DNA of 64,000 bases from Muscardinus avellanarius (GCA_963383645.1 OY726571.1:82761388-82825387); one strand, 5' to 3'; positions 31,908 to 43,363 are shown, numbered from the stretch's first letter. Made by a program: numbers and translations. Notes: generated by a model from the sequence alone, not told the origin.

Positions 31908-32079
31908 TGTTTGGTACTAGGGATTGAACCTAGGGACATTCTACCTCTGAGATATACCCCCAGCCCTATTTTATTTTGAAACAAGGTCTCCCTAAGTTGC
32001 TGAGGCTGGCCTCAAACCTGCAATCCACCTGTCTCTCCTTCCCAAGCACTGGGATTACAGGTGTGCACCACTACCGCAT
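31908..32079 (-). mobile_element. B1-dID SINE, diverged
   Basis: A minus-strand copy ('ggtactagggattgaaccta' to 'gtgtgcaccactaccgcatt') with a shortened centre. A second copy follows within 25 bases. Confidence 0.9.
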
Positions 32080-32102
32080 TGAAATGAAAAACTTGGGAGG
32101 AT

Positions 32103-32294
32103 ATTTTGGTGGTACTGGGGATGGAACCCAGGGACCTTCTACCTCTGGGCTATACTCCCAGACCTATTTTAACAGGGTCTCACTAAGTTGCTGAGAGCCT
32201 CACTAAGTAGCTGAGGCTGGCTCTGAACCTGCCTGATTCTCCTGTCTCAGCCTCCCAAGCGCGGGGATTACAAGTGTGCGCCACCACGCCCGGC
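32103..32294 (-). mobile_element. B1-dID SINE, young, 13-bp target duplication
   Basis: Perfect flanks 'aacttgggaggat' (32090-32102 and 32295-32307). The body is of the 'ggatggaacccaggg' / 'gctgagagcctcactaagta' subfamily and ends 'gcgccaccacgcccggc'. The middle A/T linker is unusually short. Confidence 0.97.
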
Positions 32295-32307
32295 AACTTG
32301 GGAGGAT

Positions 32308-33150
32308 TTTAAGCAGAAGGATCTTCATGATCATAACTGCCTTTTAGGGAGCTTACAAGGACTACGGTGAAAGGAGGCCTTGAGACATCTAGAAGGTGGA
32401 ACTCATGAGGAAAGAAACAGAGCTAGGGTGGCTTTCAGGTTTCCAGGTTGGCGGCCAGGTGGATAAAGGTGCCGTTCCCTAAGAAGGGGAATCCAGAGGA
32501 AGGAAGAATTTGGGGGAAACAGAGTGGCTTTAGAGTGTGTGAGCTACCTGTGCAGTGGCCAGGTGCAAAGGTCTGGTTCTCCGTCTGTAATGAGAGGCCT
32601 CACCGCACCAATGGGGTTAAGATTAAAGAAGCACCTTGCAATCCTCAGATGAAAGGTGCCGGGAAGTGGGCAGGATCTTGCTTTAGCGATTTCATTCACT
32701 CTCCTCATGGCTCCTGCAGTAAGGCTTCCATCATGACAAGAACATGCTCCTCGTCTTGATTTTAATTGCCTCCAATGCCTGTGCTAACACACTTTAGGCA
32801 GGAACTGAATAAGTCTCCCAACCCTAAGATGTGGGATGGGCTCCTGCAAGGGGGATCCTGAAATCCCGGTGCAGACGGCTACAACGCAGAGAGGTAAATA
32901 TGGTTCTATTCTAAGCCCTGGGAGTTTGGCACTGAACCGCTTCCCCGATTCCTTCAGTTAATGGGTTAGTCCCCTTTTTTATCCCCCTTTTTATTTAATC
33001 ACACTTGAAACATTTTTTTTTTACAGCATTCAAGATTTTTCTATTCTGAGCATTTACTACATAGCTGGTGTTCAGGGTTTCATAGCAAATGACTTCATGA
33101 ACTTGCAGGGCAAATGATTCCATAGCAATGATTTTTAAGGCATTTCATGA
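32308..33150. other. Non-repetitive stretch, no gene seen
   Basis: A plus-strand frame of 103 codons (32448-32759) has no known domain. The remainder is AT-rich unique sequence. Confidence 0.4.
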
Positions 33151-33723
33151 TCAAAAGAAAGGATCCAGACTGAATCCAACAGAGTCCAAGAAAGCGGCTC
33201 TCACTTCAGGAAATAATGTGCACGCTCCCTTTAAGAAAGCATTCGGAAAACCAGCTCTCCCACTTCTCAGTGCCACCCGGCGGAGGAGCAGCCAAAGTAG
33301 TTTCTCCTGTTGGGGCCTATACATGGTATGAATCATCACTTCTATATAATTGCCAGCATCCTGAAGGTTCAAAACCAGTGCCTGGCTCTGTCTTGCCCAG
33401 CCGAAGTGTTTGCATGGCGTGATTACTGTGGTTATTGACGACTTGCTTTGCTGCTGCAAGGTATAGGGACTAGAATGAACCCGGTGCTTGTTCCTGTCAA
33501 GGGAAGCAGAATGAATGATGTTAGGGCCTGTGCTCCATGTCCGCATGGACCTCGACAGCTTAATCTCCTGGTGTGCCACACCACGGCACGAAAAGAGGAC
33601 AATGTCTGCCTTAGTTATTGCCCAGAGGAAGCACATCTGTTGGCAGCAGGGAACACACATGTGCTGTTTCCTCCACTCGGTCTGCGCTCTGAAGGAAGAG
33701 TTGTTCATTAAAAACAAAAACAC
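33151..33723 (-). other. Longest non-repetitive open frame (197 codons), function unknown
   Basis: A minus-strand frame from 33744 to 33151 would encode 197 residues, extending about 20 bases into the adjacent SINE. The product has mixed composition with two Cys-Cys/Cys pairs near residues 32-38, a basic C-terminal half and no recognised domain, signal peptide or clear membrane segment. Plus-strand frames of 67-87 codons overlap it. No promoter, Kozak context or splice evidence was identified, so I do not call it a gene. A lineage-specific transcript cannot be excluded. Confidence 0.3.
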
Positions 33724-34043
33724 ACTGGGTCCGGCGGCACGCACCTGAAATCCAGGACTTGGGAAACTGAGACAGGAAGATCACAGGCCGGAGTCCAGCC
33801 TCCGCAACTTAGCAAGACCCTCTGTAACTTAGCAAGACCTTCAGCAATTTATCAAGACCCTGCTTCAAAATTTAAAAATAGCTGGGCGTGGCCGCGCTTG
33901 GGAGGCGGAGACAGGAGGACAGCGCAGGTTCAAAGCCAGCCTCTCTGGCTTAAGAGACCCTTTTTCCAAATAAAAATATAAAAAATAGGTCTGGGAGTGT
34001 AGCCCGGAAGTAGAAGGGCTTCCAGGAACCTCAGTACCACCAC

Positions 34044-34081
<38 letters not shown>

Positions 34082-34178
34082 TAAATAAAATAAAATAGGG
34101 CTGAAAGTGTAGCTGGGAGGTAGAACACTTCTGGGTTCAAACCCAGGTACCAAAAAAAAAAAAAAAAAAAAAAAAAAA
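33724..34178 (+). mobile_element. B1-dID SINE split by a second plus-strand copy
   Basis: The outer copy runs 33724-33880 ('ccggcggcacgcacctg' to 'tgcttcaaaatttaaaaata') and resumes at about 34098 with its ID half ('gctgaaagtgtagctgggag'), ending in a 27-base A tail. Confidence 0.9.
33881..34081 (+). mobile_element. Inner B1-dID SINE, young subfamily
   Basis: Inserted at the A-rich linker of the outer SINE. Its ID half carries the 'gggcttccaggaacctcagt' variant (complement of 'ttcctggaagccc'). A stretch after 'gctgggcgtgg' is deleted, joining directly to 'ccgcgcttgggagg'. The tail is an (AAT)n run at 34043-34081. Confidence 0.9.
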
Positions 34179-35506
34179 GGAAGAAAGGAAGGAAGAGAAA
34201 AAAGAAAGGAGCAAGGGCATTAATATTCCTGAAAAAAATTCTTTTTTTTCTCTTCTAAGGGAGGTTCTAAATCCTCTTCCAATGCTTTGCTCCCTCTCTC
34301 TGTCCTCACTATAGAGCATCTGCTGCTTTGGGTACACAGGGTACACACCCAACTCACTATCCCCAACCTCCAAGGACTTGTTCTCTGAGATGGACATGCC
34401 CTTGACCGTCTTACCAGTTCAGGTGATCTTAAAGTGGTTCTAGTTACTTCATGACCCCAGGACCCACCTTTCCTTCTGATGGGTTTAGAGATATTTCGAA
34501 GCATGGACATTTTTGTTTGCATGTGATTAATCAGCAGGGAACAAGTGATATTTTAAGACATGAACAGGAATAGATCCTGTTGGTTAGTAATCGGAAAATC
34601 GGTTGGCTGCCGATAGATTACGTGTCCTCCCCCATTCCTAGAGACAAGCGCTACCCAACTTGGTGCCTGGCCACTGGCCACTGGAGATGCCCACCTAGAG
34701 AAAGAGCTCTGCAGGAAGCTAGGAAACGACTCACTTTCCGTGTGTGCCTCCCACTACGCACTCTGCAGCATCAATGCCAGGCTTGAAGCAAGAGAGTCTT
34801 TGGGAGAAGTCATCCACCATCCCATCAAAGGAGCAGCCCAGACAAGGATCCCGGGGCTGGGGGGCTGGGCTAGGTGGAGCAAGCCATGCAGTGGCGCTTG
34901 AAGCCCATTCAGAAATTTGCTATCTTTCTCCTCTCTCTTGCTTCCATAAGACACCCACTAATATCTTTCCCCTATTGTCTTAATCTCCTAAGAAACAAAT
35001 TGCTTTAAAAAGTCTACTTTGAGAAATAGTTTACACTTTTTTTCCAAAATACTTTTCCCCTATTCCTACAAATCTTCTATCCTTTGCCTTTACATCTTCC
35101 ATAAATATCTTTCTTCTGTCCTCCCATTCTTTCATAGGAAGGATGCCCATACACAGTTAAGCTCCTCGTCAAAAGATTCCTATCCTGCCACAGGTATCCT
35201 AGGTGTTAGGAACCGAGGAAGATCCATGTGCTGTGAGATCACATCAATGGATGTCTAGTTGGACCCCAGGTCAAGAGTGGAGTCCCAACAGGGTCTTGAG
35301 GGATGAGAAGAGTTTTGCCAGACATCTGAGCCTTTCCCTCCTCTCCTAGCCACCAATGCTCTCTACCGATTAGAATAAACATGAAAAATCCATTTAAAGC
35401 AGAAACCAAGTTGGAGCAGGTGATGGAGGTGGGGCTGGGGGTGATGTGCTCGCTGCTTTAATTCTGGTAGTGAGATAACTGAGCCAGTCTCCTCGGGTAC
35501 GTAAAC
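34179..35506. other. 1.3-kb non-repetitive stretch, no gene seen
   Basis: Starts with a purine-rich patch after the SINE tail. Overlapping frames of 60-100 codons occur on both strands near 34137-34522 and 34744-34983, none with a recognisable motif. Confidence 0.4.
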
Positions 35507-35520
35507 GTGTGTGCGTGCGC

Positions 35521-35565
<45 letters not shown>

Positions 35566-35634
35566 TGTGTGTGTCTGTGTCTGTGTGTGTATGTGTGTGT
35601 GTCTGTGTGTGTGTCTGTGTGTCTGTGTGTGTGT
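35507..35634. repeat. 128-bp TG/TGTC/GCGT variable microsatellite at a SINE tail
   Basis: The run begins with CG-containing steps ('gtgcgtgcgcgcgtgtg'), continues as pure TG, then alternates TG with TCTG and TATG. It abuts the tail side of a minus-strand SINE. Alternating purine-pyrimidine sequence of this kind favours Z-DNA. Confidence 0.97.
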
Positions 35635-35812
35635 TACTGAGGATTGAGTATTCAGGGATGCTCCACCACTGAGTTATACTCCCAGACCTTTTGTATTTTT
35701 TGTTTTGAACCAGGGCCTTGCTAAGTTACTGCATGCTAGCCTCGAACCTGCTATGTCCCGGTCTCAGCCTCCCCAGTACTGGGCGTACGAATGTGAGCCA
35801 CTGTGCCCACAT
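35635..35812 (-). mobile_element. B1-dID SINE, diverged
   Basis: A minus-strand copy ('gttactgaggattgagtatt' to 'gtgagccactgtgcccac') with substitutions throughout. Confidence 0.88.
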
Positions 35813-36422
35813 GAACTTCTAGTCTGTGTAAGGTTCTTTCCTCAAGTGACCTTCTTCTCTTCCTTGGACCAAAGCCCATGCCCTGCCCACACTCCACAAC
35901 ACAGCATGGTGTGAAAGATCTTGACATACAGGGCTAAGGACAATGTCCCCTAGTTTTCCATGCTCCAGGGGTGACTATAAGCGAGAATCAGAACTACCTG
36001 AGATCACAGTACTTTAAAGAAAAAGCTGGGGCATAAAATATAACTGAAAAATATAGGAATGAAGAAGGGGAAGGAAGAGGTGGCAGAAGGAAACGAGGGT
36101 AGCCCTTGGGTGGGAGGCGTGCCGACTGAGTGTTTAAGCCACACCAAGAACGAGAACGTGCTAGCATTCTGCATTCATGTTTGATTTACCACCAGGTTAT
36201 CCAGCTGGACATACTCCTGGGTGGAAGCTGCTGAATTAACTTTCTGACATGCTTGACTGCAGTGTCCGTGAGTCTGCGTCCATTGTATAATAATTTACTG
36301 ACAAGGTTGCTGGCACTGCCTGTACTGGCAGTTAGGCCAGAGAATTAACATCTATGTAGATGCCATGAGGACAGGGCTGGATATAAACAACAGACACCTC
36401 ATGGCCCCCTTCTGCTATGAGA
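35813..36422. other. Non-repetitive stretch, no gene seen
   Basis: Unique sequence with no gene or repeat signal. Confidence 0.4.
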
Positions 36423-36438
36423 GAGGGTCTCTCCTTTC

Positions 36439-36630
36439 TTTTTTTTCTTCTGGTGGTACTGGGGTCACTGGAAACCCTTCTACCTCCGGGCTACATCCCC
36501 AGACCTATTTTATATTTTTATTTGGAAACAGGGTCTCTTAAGCCAGCAAGGCTGACTTCAAACCTGCACGATCCTCCTGTCTCCGCCTCCCAAGCGCGGG
36601 GATTACAAGCGTGCGCCACCACGCCTGGCT
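36439..36630 (-). mobile_element. B1-dID SINE, young subfamily, 16-bp target duplication
   Basis: Perfect flanks 'agggtctctcctttct' (36423-36438 and 36631-36646). The ID half reads 'actggggtcactggaaaccc', a variant of the replaced ID end. The 7SL-like half is near consensus. Confidence 0.97.
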
Positions 36631-36750
36631 AGGGTCTCTCCTTTCTCCCCCAGCCGTTGCCCCTGCCTCTGTCATTGCTGCAGTCACTATTGGCACCCAT
36701 GAGCTAAACCTAAGTTCTGAATATTGACCAGCATTAAATTATGCAGTGCC

Positions 36751-36994
36751 AACCCAGGTGTGGTGGTACACGCTTGTAATCCCAGCATTTGGGAGGCTGA
36801 GTAGGAGGATCGGAGTTTGTGGACAGCCCCAGCTACTTAGTGAGTCCCTTTGCAACTCACTGAGACACCGTTTCAAAATAAAGAATTAAAAAAAAAGGTC
36901 TGGGGGTATATCTTGGAGGTAAAATGCCTCTGGATTCCATCTCCAGTACCGCAAAAATAAATAAATAAATAAAATAAAATAAATAAAAAAAATC
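36751..36994 (+). mobile_element. B1-dID SINE with 10-bp target duplication
   Basis: Flanks 'atgcagtgcc' (36741-36750 and 36995-37004). A plus-strand copy of the older variant with an (AAAT)n tail at about 36955-36990. Confidence 0.95.
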
Positions 36995-37004
36995 ATGCAG
37001 TGCC

Positions 37005-37560
37005 CTAGCTAGTCCCAAGGCATACACCTGCTACCCTAGCTGGGATAGCAGGCCAATTCCTGGATGCTGTCTCCCAGGCCAGCAGGCCTGAGCCCAAGTG
37101 TGTGCATATGGCTCCTCAGCACACTTCCACTACTCATGTGCAAGTTCTATTGTTCCATCAGACTTCACTTGCAAAATACAGGCTTACACACAAAATTACC
37201 AAGAACTTCAGGATGACTACAGCAAAGCATTAAACCAAGCCCTGAGTTCTTCTGAGAGTGTTGTGACTATACAGGTCACACCCATGAAGCTGGCCCCAAG
37301 TGCAACGCAGCAGCCTGCTGGATTCTGGAGACAGAGCAGGAGAACAGAGAGAAAACCTTCCATGACACCAAAAGCCTAAGTCCTGCAGTGACTTTCCAAA
37401 GGCTGAGGCAGAGCAGAAAGACAGGAAGATGAGGCTGAGACGGGAGGCCAAAGAGGAATCCCAGTGACCCAAAGAGCTGGCAGGGAGAGAGATCCCACAA
37501 GTGCCATGGCTGGTGGATGAGATCCCAGAGTCCTGCTGGTCGTGCTGGGGGCAAGAAAGT
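37005..37560. other. Non-repetitive stretch with overlapping short frames
   Basis: A plus-strand frame of 93 codons (37098-37379) and minus-strand frames of 80 and 92 codons overlap here. None has a recognised domain. Confidence 0.4.
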
Positions 37561-37576
37561 CTTGATCTCCTTTCTT

Positions 37577-37771
37577 TTTTTTTTTTTTTTTTTGGTGGTA
37601 CTGGGGTTCCTGGAAGCCCTTCTACCTTAGGGCTACACTCCCAGACCTATTTTATACTTTTATTTGGAAACAGGGTCTCTTAAAGCCAGTGCAGCTGACT
37701 TCGAACCTGCGCGATCCTCCTGTCTCCGCCTCCCAAGCGCGGGGATTACAAGCGTGCGCCACCATGCCTGG
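37577..37771 (-). mobile_element. B1-dID SINE, young subfamily, 16-bp target duplication
   Basis: Perfect flanks 'cttgatctcctttctt' (37561-37576 and 37772-37787). A T run is followed by 'actggggttcctggaagccc'. The 7SL-like half is near consensus. Confidence 0.97.
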
Positions 37772-37787
37772 CTTGATCTCCTTTCTT

Positions 37788-38563
37788 AAAACATTTGAAT
37801 AAATGCAACTCAAGCTTCAACAAAGCGCAGATCTAGATCAGCTACAGAATAGGCTGGTTTCACATTCTATAATGCAAACTCTCAGAAGAAAAGGCCTGTC
37901 CTTTTCTGGAATGAATCTTAACTATACTTCAGTCTCTATGTTGATTGCACACAATGCCTAGCACACAATGTAAATTTGCAATACATGCAACAAAGGTTGG
38001 TGTTGATGTAGCCCATTCCTGTCTTTCTCCCTTAAGCCTCCATAGAAAACAGCAGCTCTCTAGCTGAGTCCTGGAAGCCCTGCCTGGCTGCACCCCAGGT
38101 TCTTTACCAGGTAACATCCAACTCAATAGAAAGCTCAAGTCTTATTGGTGTAGGTGCAACTGAACCAGAGACTCAATGATCTACACAGCTGTGTTAGGGA
38201 CGCCACTGGCGCAGAGGAAGGCACGATTCATGGTTGGCTCCCGTCAGTGCTCTGCCCCAGGAAGTTTTTCTTAAAAATCCTCCCTGTTCCTGGCCCCTGG
38301 ACCATGTCTGGATAAGATGCTGCCGAAGAGGTCACCCTTATGTTAGGGGACACATTCCTTTTATCAGGAAAGCAAAGCTCTTGGAAGCTCAGCTTCAACC
38401 TGTGAATGCAGCTATGCTTGTCAGGGTGATTTATCCTTAGAATGCTCCCATTTATCTGCCATTTGAAAAACTGAAATTCGATATGAGAAAATCCAGTAAA
38501 ATCCTGCTATTAAACATCTTGCTATTCCAGAAGTTCAATTACACTGTGTAACTATGTAAATCA

Positions 38564-38565
<2 letters not shown>
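37788..38565. other. Non-repetitive stretch, no gene seen
   Basis: Unique sequence with open frames of at most 69 codons and no feature recognised. Confidence 0.4.

Positions 38566-38616
<51 letters not shown>
38566..38616. repeat. (TC)n microsatellite
   Basis: About 25 TC units in unique sequence. Confidence 0.97.
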
Positions 38617-38620
<4 letters not shown>

Positions 38621-39519
38621 CATGAATCTTCTACACCATGAATACTATTCTTAGCATGGTTACATTCAGGATGCTCCGGAGAGCCCCAGAGCCCTCATTA
38701 ACATCATCTATCCTCAGCAAATACATGCCATCGGATACTGGGGTATAGTCACAATAGGATAAATGTGTTTTCCAGGACACTCTGTCAAAAGAGCACAAGG
38801 AAATGAGGTGGGACTGGGGAGTACAAGCATTAATCCCTCGCAGGCATTCTCCTCTTTTCTTTCTAATTATGTGTAGTCATCTTTCTGGGTCCTGTAAGCT
38901 TAGTGAAATTATTCATTTTTATAGCCCCTGCATGTACCAAGTAGCACTGAACCCTGTTAAAAATGATAGAAGGCAGATGACTTTGCACATTGATATCAGT
39001 CAGCCCATTGTTTTAAGATTCACCTCAATTGACTTAAAGATGCACATGGGTACCATCTGGAGATTAATCAAGTTTTATTAAAGCTAAGCAACTTTCTTTG
39101 AAAAAGATACGGACATAAAATACCAACGGAAACAAAAGCTAAAATTAAACAGATGGACATATGCAATGCCGAACAGTTGGTTTAATATAGACAACTGATA
39201 TCAACCAGACTCCCCCCACCAAAAAAAAAAAAAAAAAAAAAAACACAACAACTTCTAGAAGTAGCCACTACCCTAGGTAATTAAAACCCTGTGAAAAGTG
39301 TTGAAGTGTTATGGTAACCAAAACCTTCCTCCTGTCATATTTCGAGTTCTCTTTAATTTCTAGATCCAGCATCCCCTAATCAAATGCTTTCATTTAGTTG
39401 CAATGAAGTAGATTATTTTAAAGGAGACTTAATTGAAAAGAAACCTGGTGGCTTAGCTCTTCAGAGTTTGGCCAATAGGCTGTAATGGTGTGCCAAATTC
39501 TCTTTTAAAACTAAATGCA
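38617..39519. other. 0.9-kb non-repetitive stretch, no gene seen
   Basis: Includes an A homopolymer of about 23 bases at 39221-39243. The longest frame is 92 codons (38803-39081) with no domain. Confidence 0.45.
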
Positions 39520-39692
39520 GGTGGGCATGGTGGCTCATACCTGTAGTCCTAGTAGTTGGGAGGCTGAGATAAGATTGTAGGCTAAAGGCCAGCCTCAGCA
39601 ACTGAATTAGATCCTGTTTCAAACTTAAAAATAAAATAAAATAGGGCTTGGGATTTAGCTCAGAGGTAGAATGCCGCTGAGTTCAATCCCTA

Positions 39693-39746
<54 letters not shown>

Positions 39747-39763
39747 TAAATAAAACAAAAACC
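39520..39763 (+). mobile_element. B1-dID SINE with CA-repeat tail
   Basis: A plus-strand copy ('gtgggcatggtggctcatac' to 'gttcaatccctaatttt') whose tail holds a (CA)n run at 39698-39744 and then an A-rich end. Confidence 0.93.
39698..39744. repeat. (CA)n microsatellite within a SINE tail
   Basis: About 23 CA units between the ID half and the terminal A-rich tail of the SINE. Confidence 0.97.
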
Positions 39764-39947
39764 CTAAATGTATGCCCCTGGCCATGGAAGATACTGAACC
39801 CATGAAATGTTGAATGTTTTTTTTAAATGAACTTTTTTTTAAAGTTAGCCAATAGAGTTTACTGACTTATTATGTGACAGCTGTGATGCCAAATATTTAA
39901 TACTCATAACAATCCTTAGAAGTAAATATTAGTATTCCCTATAGTCA

Positions 39948-41045
39948 CTTTTTATTTTTTTAATTTTATTGGAGCACTATAATCTCACATCATAATGTGG
40001 ATCATATTGACAATGGCGTATATTCACATAGTACTTGGTGCCCTCCCCCACCCCCTCCCCCTTTTCCCTCCCTCCCAATACTGAGTGTCCAGGTTAACAA
40101 TGTTATATTCACATGTATACACATATTCAAATTTATTCCTCCATTAATCAACCTCAGCCTTCTCCCTCCCTACCTTTCCTCTTTAGCTTTGCTGAGGTTT
40201 CCCCTCCATTATCTGGAGTCCCTCTGGTGTCCCTAATACTCCCTAGCGTGAGCATATTAGAGAAAACATATGTCCCTTCTCTTTCTGTGCTTGGCTGATC
40301 TCGCTTAACATAATGTTCTCCAGGTCTTTCCATCTTCTTGCAAATGACATGATTTTGTTCTTCTTTATTGCTGAGTAGAATTCCATTGTGTGTATTTCCC
40401 ATAACTCTGTAATCCATTCATCTGTTGATGGAGACCTAGATTGGTTCCATATTTTGGCTATTGTGAACTGTGCTTCTATGAACATGGGTATGCATATATT
40501 GCTGTAGTTCTCTGATTTAAACCCCATTGGAAAGATACCCAGGAGAGGTATAGCTGTATCTTTTGGTAGATCCATTCTCAGATTTCTCAGTAATCTTCAC
40601 ACAGATCTCCATAGCGGCTGAACTACTTTGCACTCCCACTAATACTATAAAAGAGTTCCTATTTTCCCACATCCTCATCAACATTTGTTGTTATTTTACT
40701 TCTTTATGCTTGCCAGTCTGATTGGGGTTAGAGGGAATCTCAGTGTAGTTTTGATTTGCGTCTCCCTGATGGCTAATGATGTTGAACATTTTTTCATGTA
40801 TCTATTGGCCATTTGTATATCTTCTTTTGTGAAGTGTCTATTCATTTTAGTTGCTCATTTCTCAATTGGGTTATTTATTTTGCTAGTGTAGAGTCTTTTG
40901 AGCTCTTTGTATATTATGGATATTAGCCCTCTATCAGAGTGGTAGCTGGTAAAGATCTTCTCCCATTCTGTAGGCTTTCTCTTTAGATTCTTGATGGTTT
41001 CCTTTGATGAGCCATCCCACTTGTTAATTCTTCCTCTTATCACAA
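39948..41045 (-). pseudogene. L1 3' portion: end of ORF2 and 3' UTR
   Basis: A minus-strand L1 with its 3' end at the left ('tttattggagcactataatc'). The ORF2 C-terminus is recognisable in a 110-codon frame (40243-40575) containing FYSAIKKNKIMSFA and LSEISQAQKEKGHMFSL, and a further block (40855-41043) contains PTEWEKIF. Frameshifts separate the blocks, so reverse-transcriptase function is absent. The family encodes the L1 endonuclease/reverse transcriptase, but only the region past those domains remains here. Confidence 0.93.
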
Positions 41046-41799
41046 ATGTGATTACATGTACATTGCAATAACATCAAAAAATACTGAGAAGCAGTGAATA
41101 ATATTAAACAACTATAATTTCAATCAACTGAAAATGACCACAGACAACCTCTTGATGTATTCATTCTAAGTGCTTATATATGCACACAAACACACATACA
41201 TATTATATATGTTCCATATTCATAAAAATACACAGGCACATCATGTATACCTTCCATATATAGACAAAGATATGAATATATCATACTCACCTCTGGTATG
41301 CATGAAAACATATATGTATATTATGTATTTTTTATATGACTATATGTTCATACTATATGCATTCTACATGTGCATTTATATGTTTGTGTCAGTTTTTTCT
41401 TTTTTTAGTTATGTGATACATAACATAGTCTACTGTTCCCTGACTTTTTCACTTCAGTTTGCTTCTCTTTTCCCACGATGTACATCTTTCCTCAGGCACA
41501 ACACATACACCGTCGTTTTTCCCCTTCTGTCTTTGTTTAGGGCCAGGAGTTGTGCCAGGAGGGCAGGACTCCATGGTCAAATGACTTCTGTATTCTTGGA
41601 TTACAATTCACTCTCACTAAGTTCAAGAACTATTCATTGAGCTTGGTTTCACAGGCCCATTATAGTGACTCAAATGTGTGTCAGTGGGAGAATACTGCTG
41701 AAAATGGAACCACACAGGAAAATCTGCTGGGCCACCTCATTCTGAGTTTGGTTCAGAAGTCATATAATGAATGAACCGTTTAAGTCAGAGGTACATAGG
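41046..41799. other. AT-rich stretch with a 156-codon open frame
   Basis: The plus-strand frame at 41170-41640 is rich in Tyr, Met, His and Phe because the DNA repeats TAT/CAT/ACA words. No domain was recognised. I regard it as a composition artefact. Confidence 0.45.
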
Positions 41800-41895
41800 G
41801 ATCAAGGCTGGATTGTGTCACTTACAGGAACTGTGACTTTGGTGTTTTCCTTCCCAGGTCTCTGTTTCCTTATCTGTAAAATGAGGTGGTTCTAG
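41800..41895 (+). mobile_element. MIR SINE fragment
   Basis: Contains 'gtgtcacttacaggaactgt', 'tctgtttccttatctgtaaa' and 'atgaggtggtt', the MIR core and 3' part. Confidence 0.65.
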
Positions 41896-42258
41896 TTTGT
41901 AGCTAGACATTCCCAAAAACCCAGTGTTAAAGCCTTGGTCCCCAGCTTGGTGCTATTGCAAGGTGTGGAAGAGGTCAGGCCCAAAGGGAGGAAGTTAGAG
42001 GCATGCCCTTGAAGGGGATCATGAGAACCAGCCCCCTCCACTTCTTCACCTTTTTAAACCTTCCCAGCCATGAGGTGAGTGGTTCTGCTCTATCTCACTT
42101 TCCATCATGATGTGCTAAATGGGCCGGAGGTTCCAAAGCAGTAAAATCAACAGACCATGGACTGAAACTTACCAAACTGTGAACGCTAATAAACCTTTCT
42201 ACTTCATAAGTTGATGATCTCATATATGTGTTGCAGTAATGGAAAACCAACTAACAAA
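41896..42258 (+). mobile_element. MaLR-type LTR
   Basis: Landmarks: 'aaagccttggtccccagctt', 'ggcatgcccttgaagggga', 'cagccatgaggtgagtggtt', 'gaccatggactgaaactta' and 'aatggaaaaccaactaaca'. AATAAA lies near 42189. Confidence 0.82.
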
Positions 42259-42933
42259 AAAGTTAATTGTAGTACCTTCTGTGTGGGGCTGTGAAGATTA
42301 TAAAAGTCAAAATAAGTAAAGTATCCCAGGGTCTGGTGGGCAATGGATATTAGTTGTCATTATTATTATTGGTTATTGTTTCATGAATACAATCAGTGAA
42401 AATTTTAAACTAAGTTCTAAAATTCTTAATGGAAACTAAGTTGAACTTATATAATGTCTAAATTTATATACAAAAGACACAGAAGAAGGGGAGGGAAGAA
42501 TGGAGACTTTTATGGAGACACTTTTCTTAACATCCTCAGTGTGTTGACCTGGATATCGCATGAACATGGCTGCTGGAGCTTACTGAATCCTCCGTGTGTG
42601 AGAACCCCATGGTCCTTGGTGACTACACAGCGTGATTTATCTGAGGGACTCAGGGCTTGGATTGTGTCACCTGTGTGGCTCTGGTTTCCAGATGGAGAAA
42701 TCACACTGCAAAGAACTGCTTACACTGATGACCTAGAATTGTAGCGTGCTGGACAGCTCAACCCAGGATCATCCTGCGATGTCTGTCTAAAGCCATACGC
42801 CTGTGTTCTCCAGCTGTTGCTACATCTGTGGGTTTCCATGACATTTTGAACAAGAATGTCTTCTGTGACGAGGGTTCTTACACCCCAGAATGGTCAAGAA
42901 GTAGCATAATTTTTTTTTTTCTGTTGTTGTTTG
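42259..42933. other. Non-repetitive stretch, no gene seen
   Basis: A 96-codon plus-strand frame (42454-42744) has no recognised domain. The rest is AT-rich. Confidence 0.4.
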
Positions 42934-43143
42934 TTTTGTGATTCTGGTCATTGAACCCAGAGGCATGTTACCTCCAAGCTACATGCCCAGTTTTTTTTTT
43001 GTTGTTGTTGTTGTTTCTTTGTTTTTGAAACTAAGTCTCAACAGGTTGCTGAGAGTCTAAGTTGCTAAGGCTGGTCTTGAACCCGTAATCCCATTTCAGC
43101 CTCCCAAGAACTGAAATTAGAGGTGTATACCAACACACCCGGC
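42934..43143 (-). mobile_element. B1-dID SINE
   Basis: A diverged minus-strand copy with a T/TTG-expanded linker ('gtgattctggtcattgaacc' to 'accaacacacccggct'). Confidence 0.9.
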
Positions 43144-43280
43144 TGGTTTTTAAAATGCATGTTTCCTGGCTCTACGAGAAACTTATTTAGTGATTTTTTT
43201 TTTAACCAAGAATCTGAATTTCTAAGCTGTCTGAGAGACTTTGACTTTATTTTTATTCCATATATACACAAGTTCACATG

Positions 43281-43363
43281 TGATTTTTGCAACACTGAGG
43301 CTATAGCTCAGGGGGCCTTGCATGCTAAGTAGGCACTGCACCACTGAGCTGTACCCCCAGCCC
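43281..43363 (-). mobile_element. Stand-alone ID SINE (tRNA-derived)
   Basis: Read on the minus strand it begins 'ggggctgggggtacagctca', with an A-box-like 'agctcagtgg', then 'cttagcatgcaaggccccc'. This is the layout of an ID element derived from tRNA-Ala. It is not joined to a B1 half, unlike most copies here. The B box is mutated. Confidence 0.8.

Noticed and set aside
32090..32307. Regularly spaced short direct repeats around the SINEs, CRISPR-like at first sight
   Set aside because: Each is a pair flanking one SINE, that is, a target-site duplication. There are no repeat-spacer arrays and the genome is mammalian.
40243..40575. 110-codon frame with recognisable protein similarity
   Set aside because: Real similarity, but to the C-terminus of L1 ORF2. 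It is a dead retrotransposon fragment, not a host gene.
41170..41640. 156-codon frame rich in Tyr, Met and Phe
   Set aside because: Composition follows TAT/CAT/ACA word repeats in the DNA. No domain, start context or conservation evidence.
43281..43363. Possible tRNA gene
   Set aside because: The A box is present but the B box is mutated and the sequence fits an ID SINE, with no complete cloverleaf.
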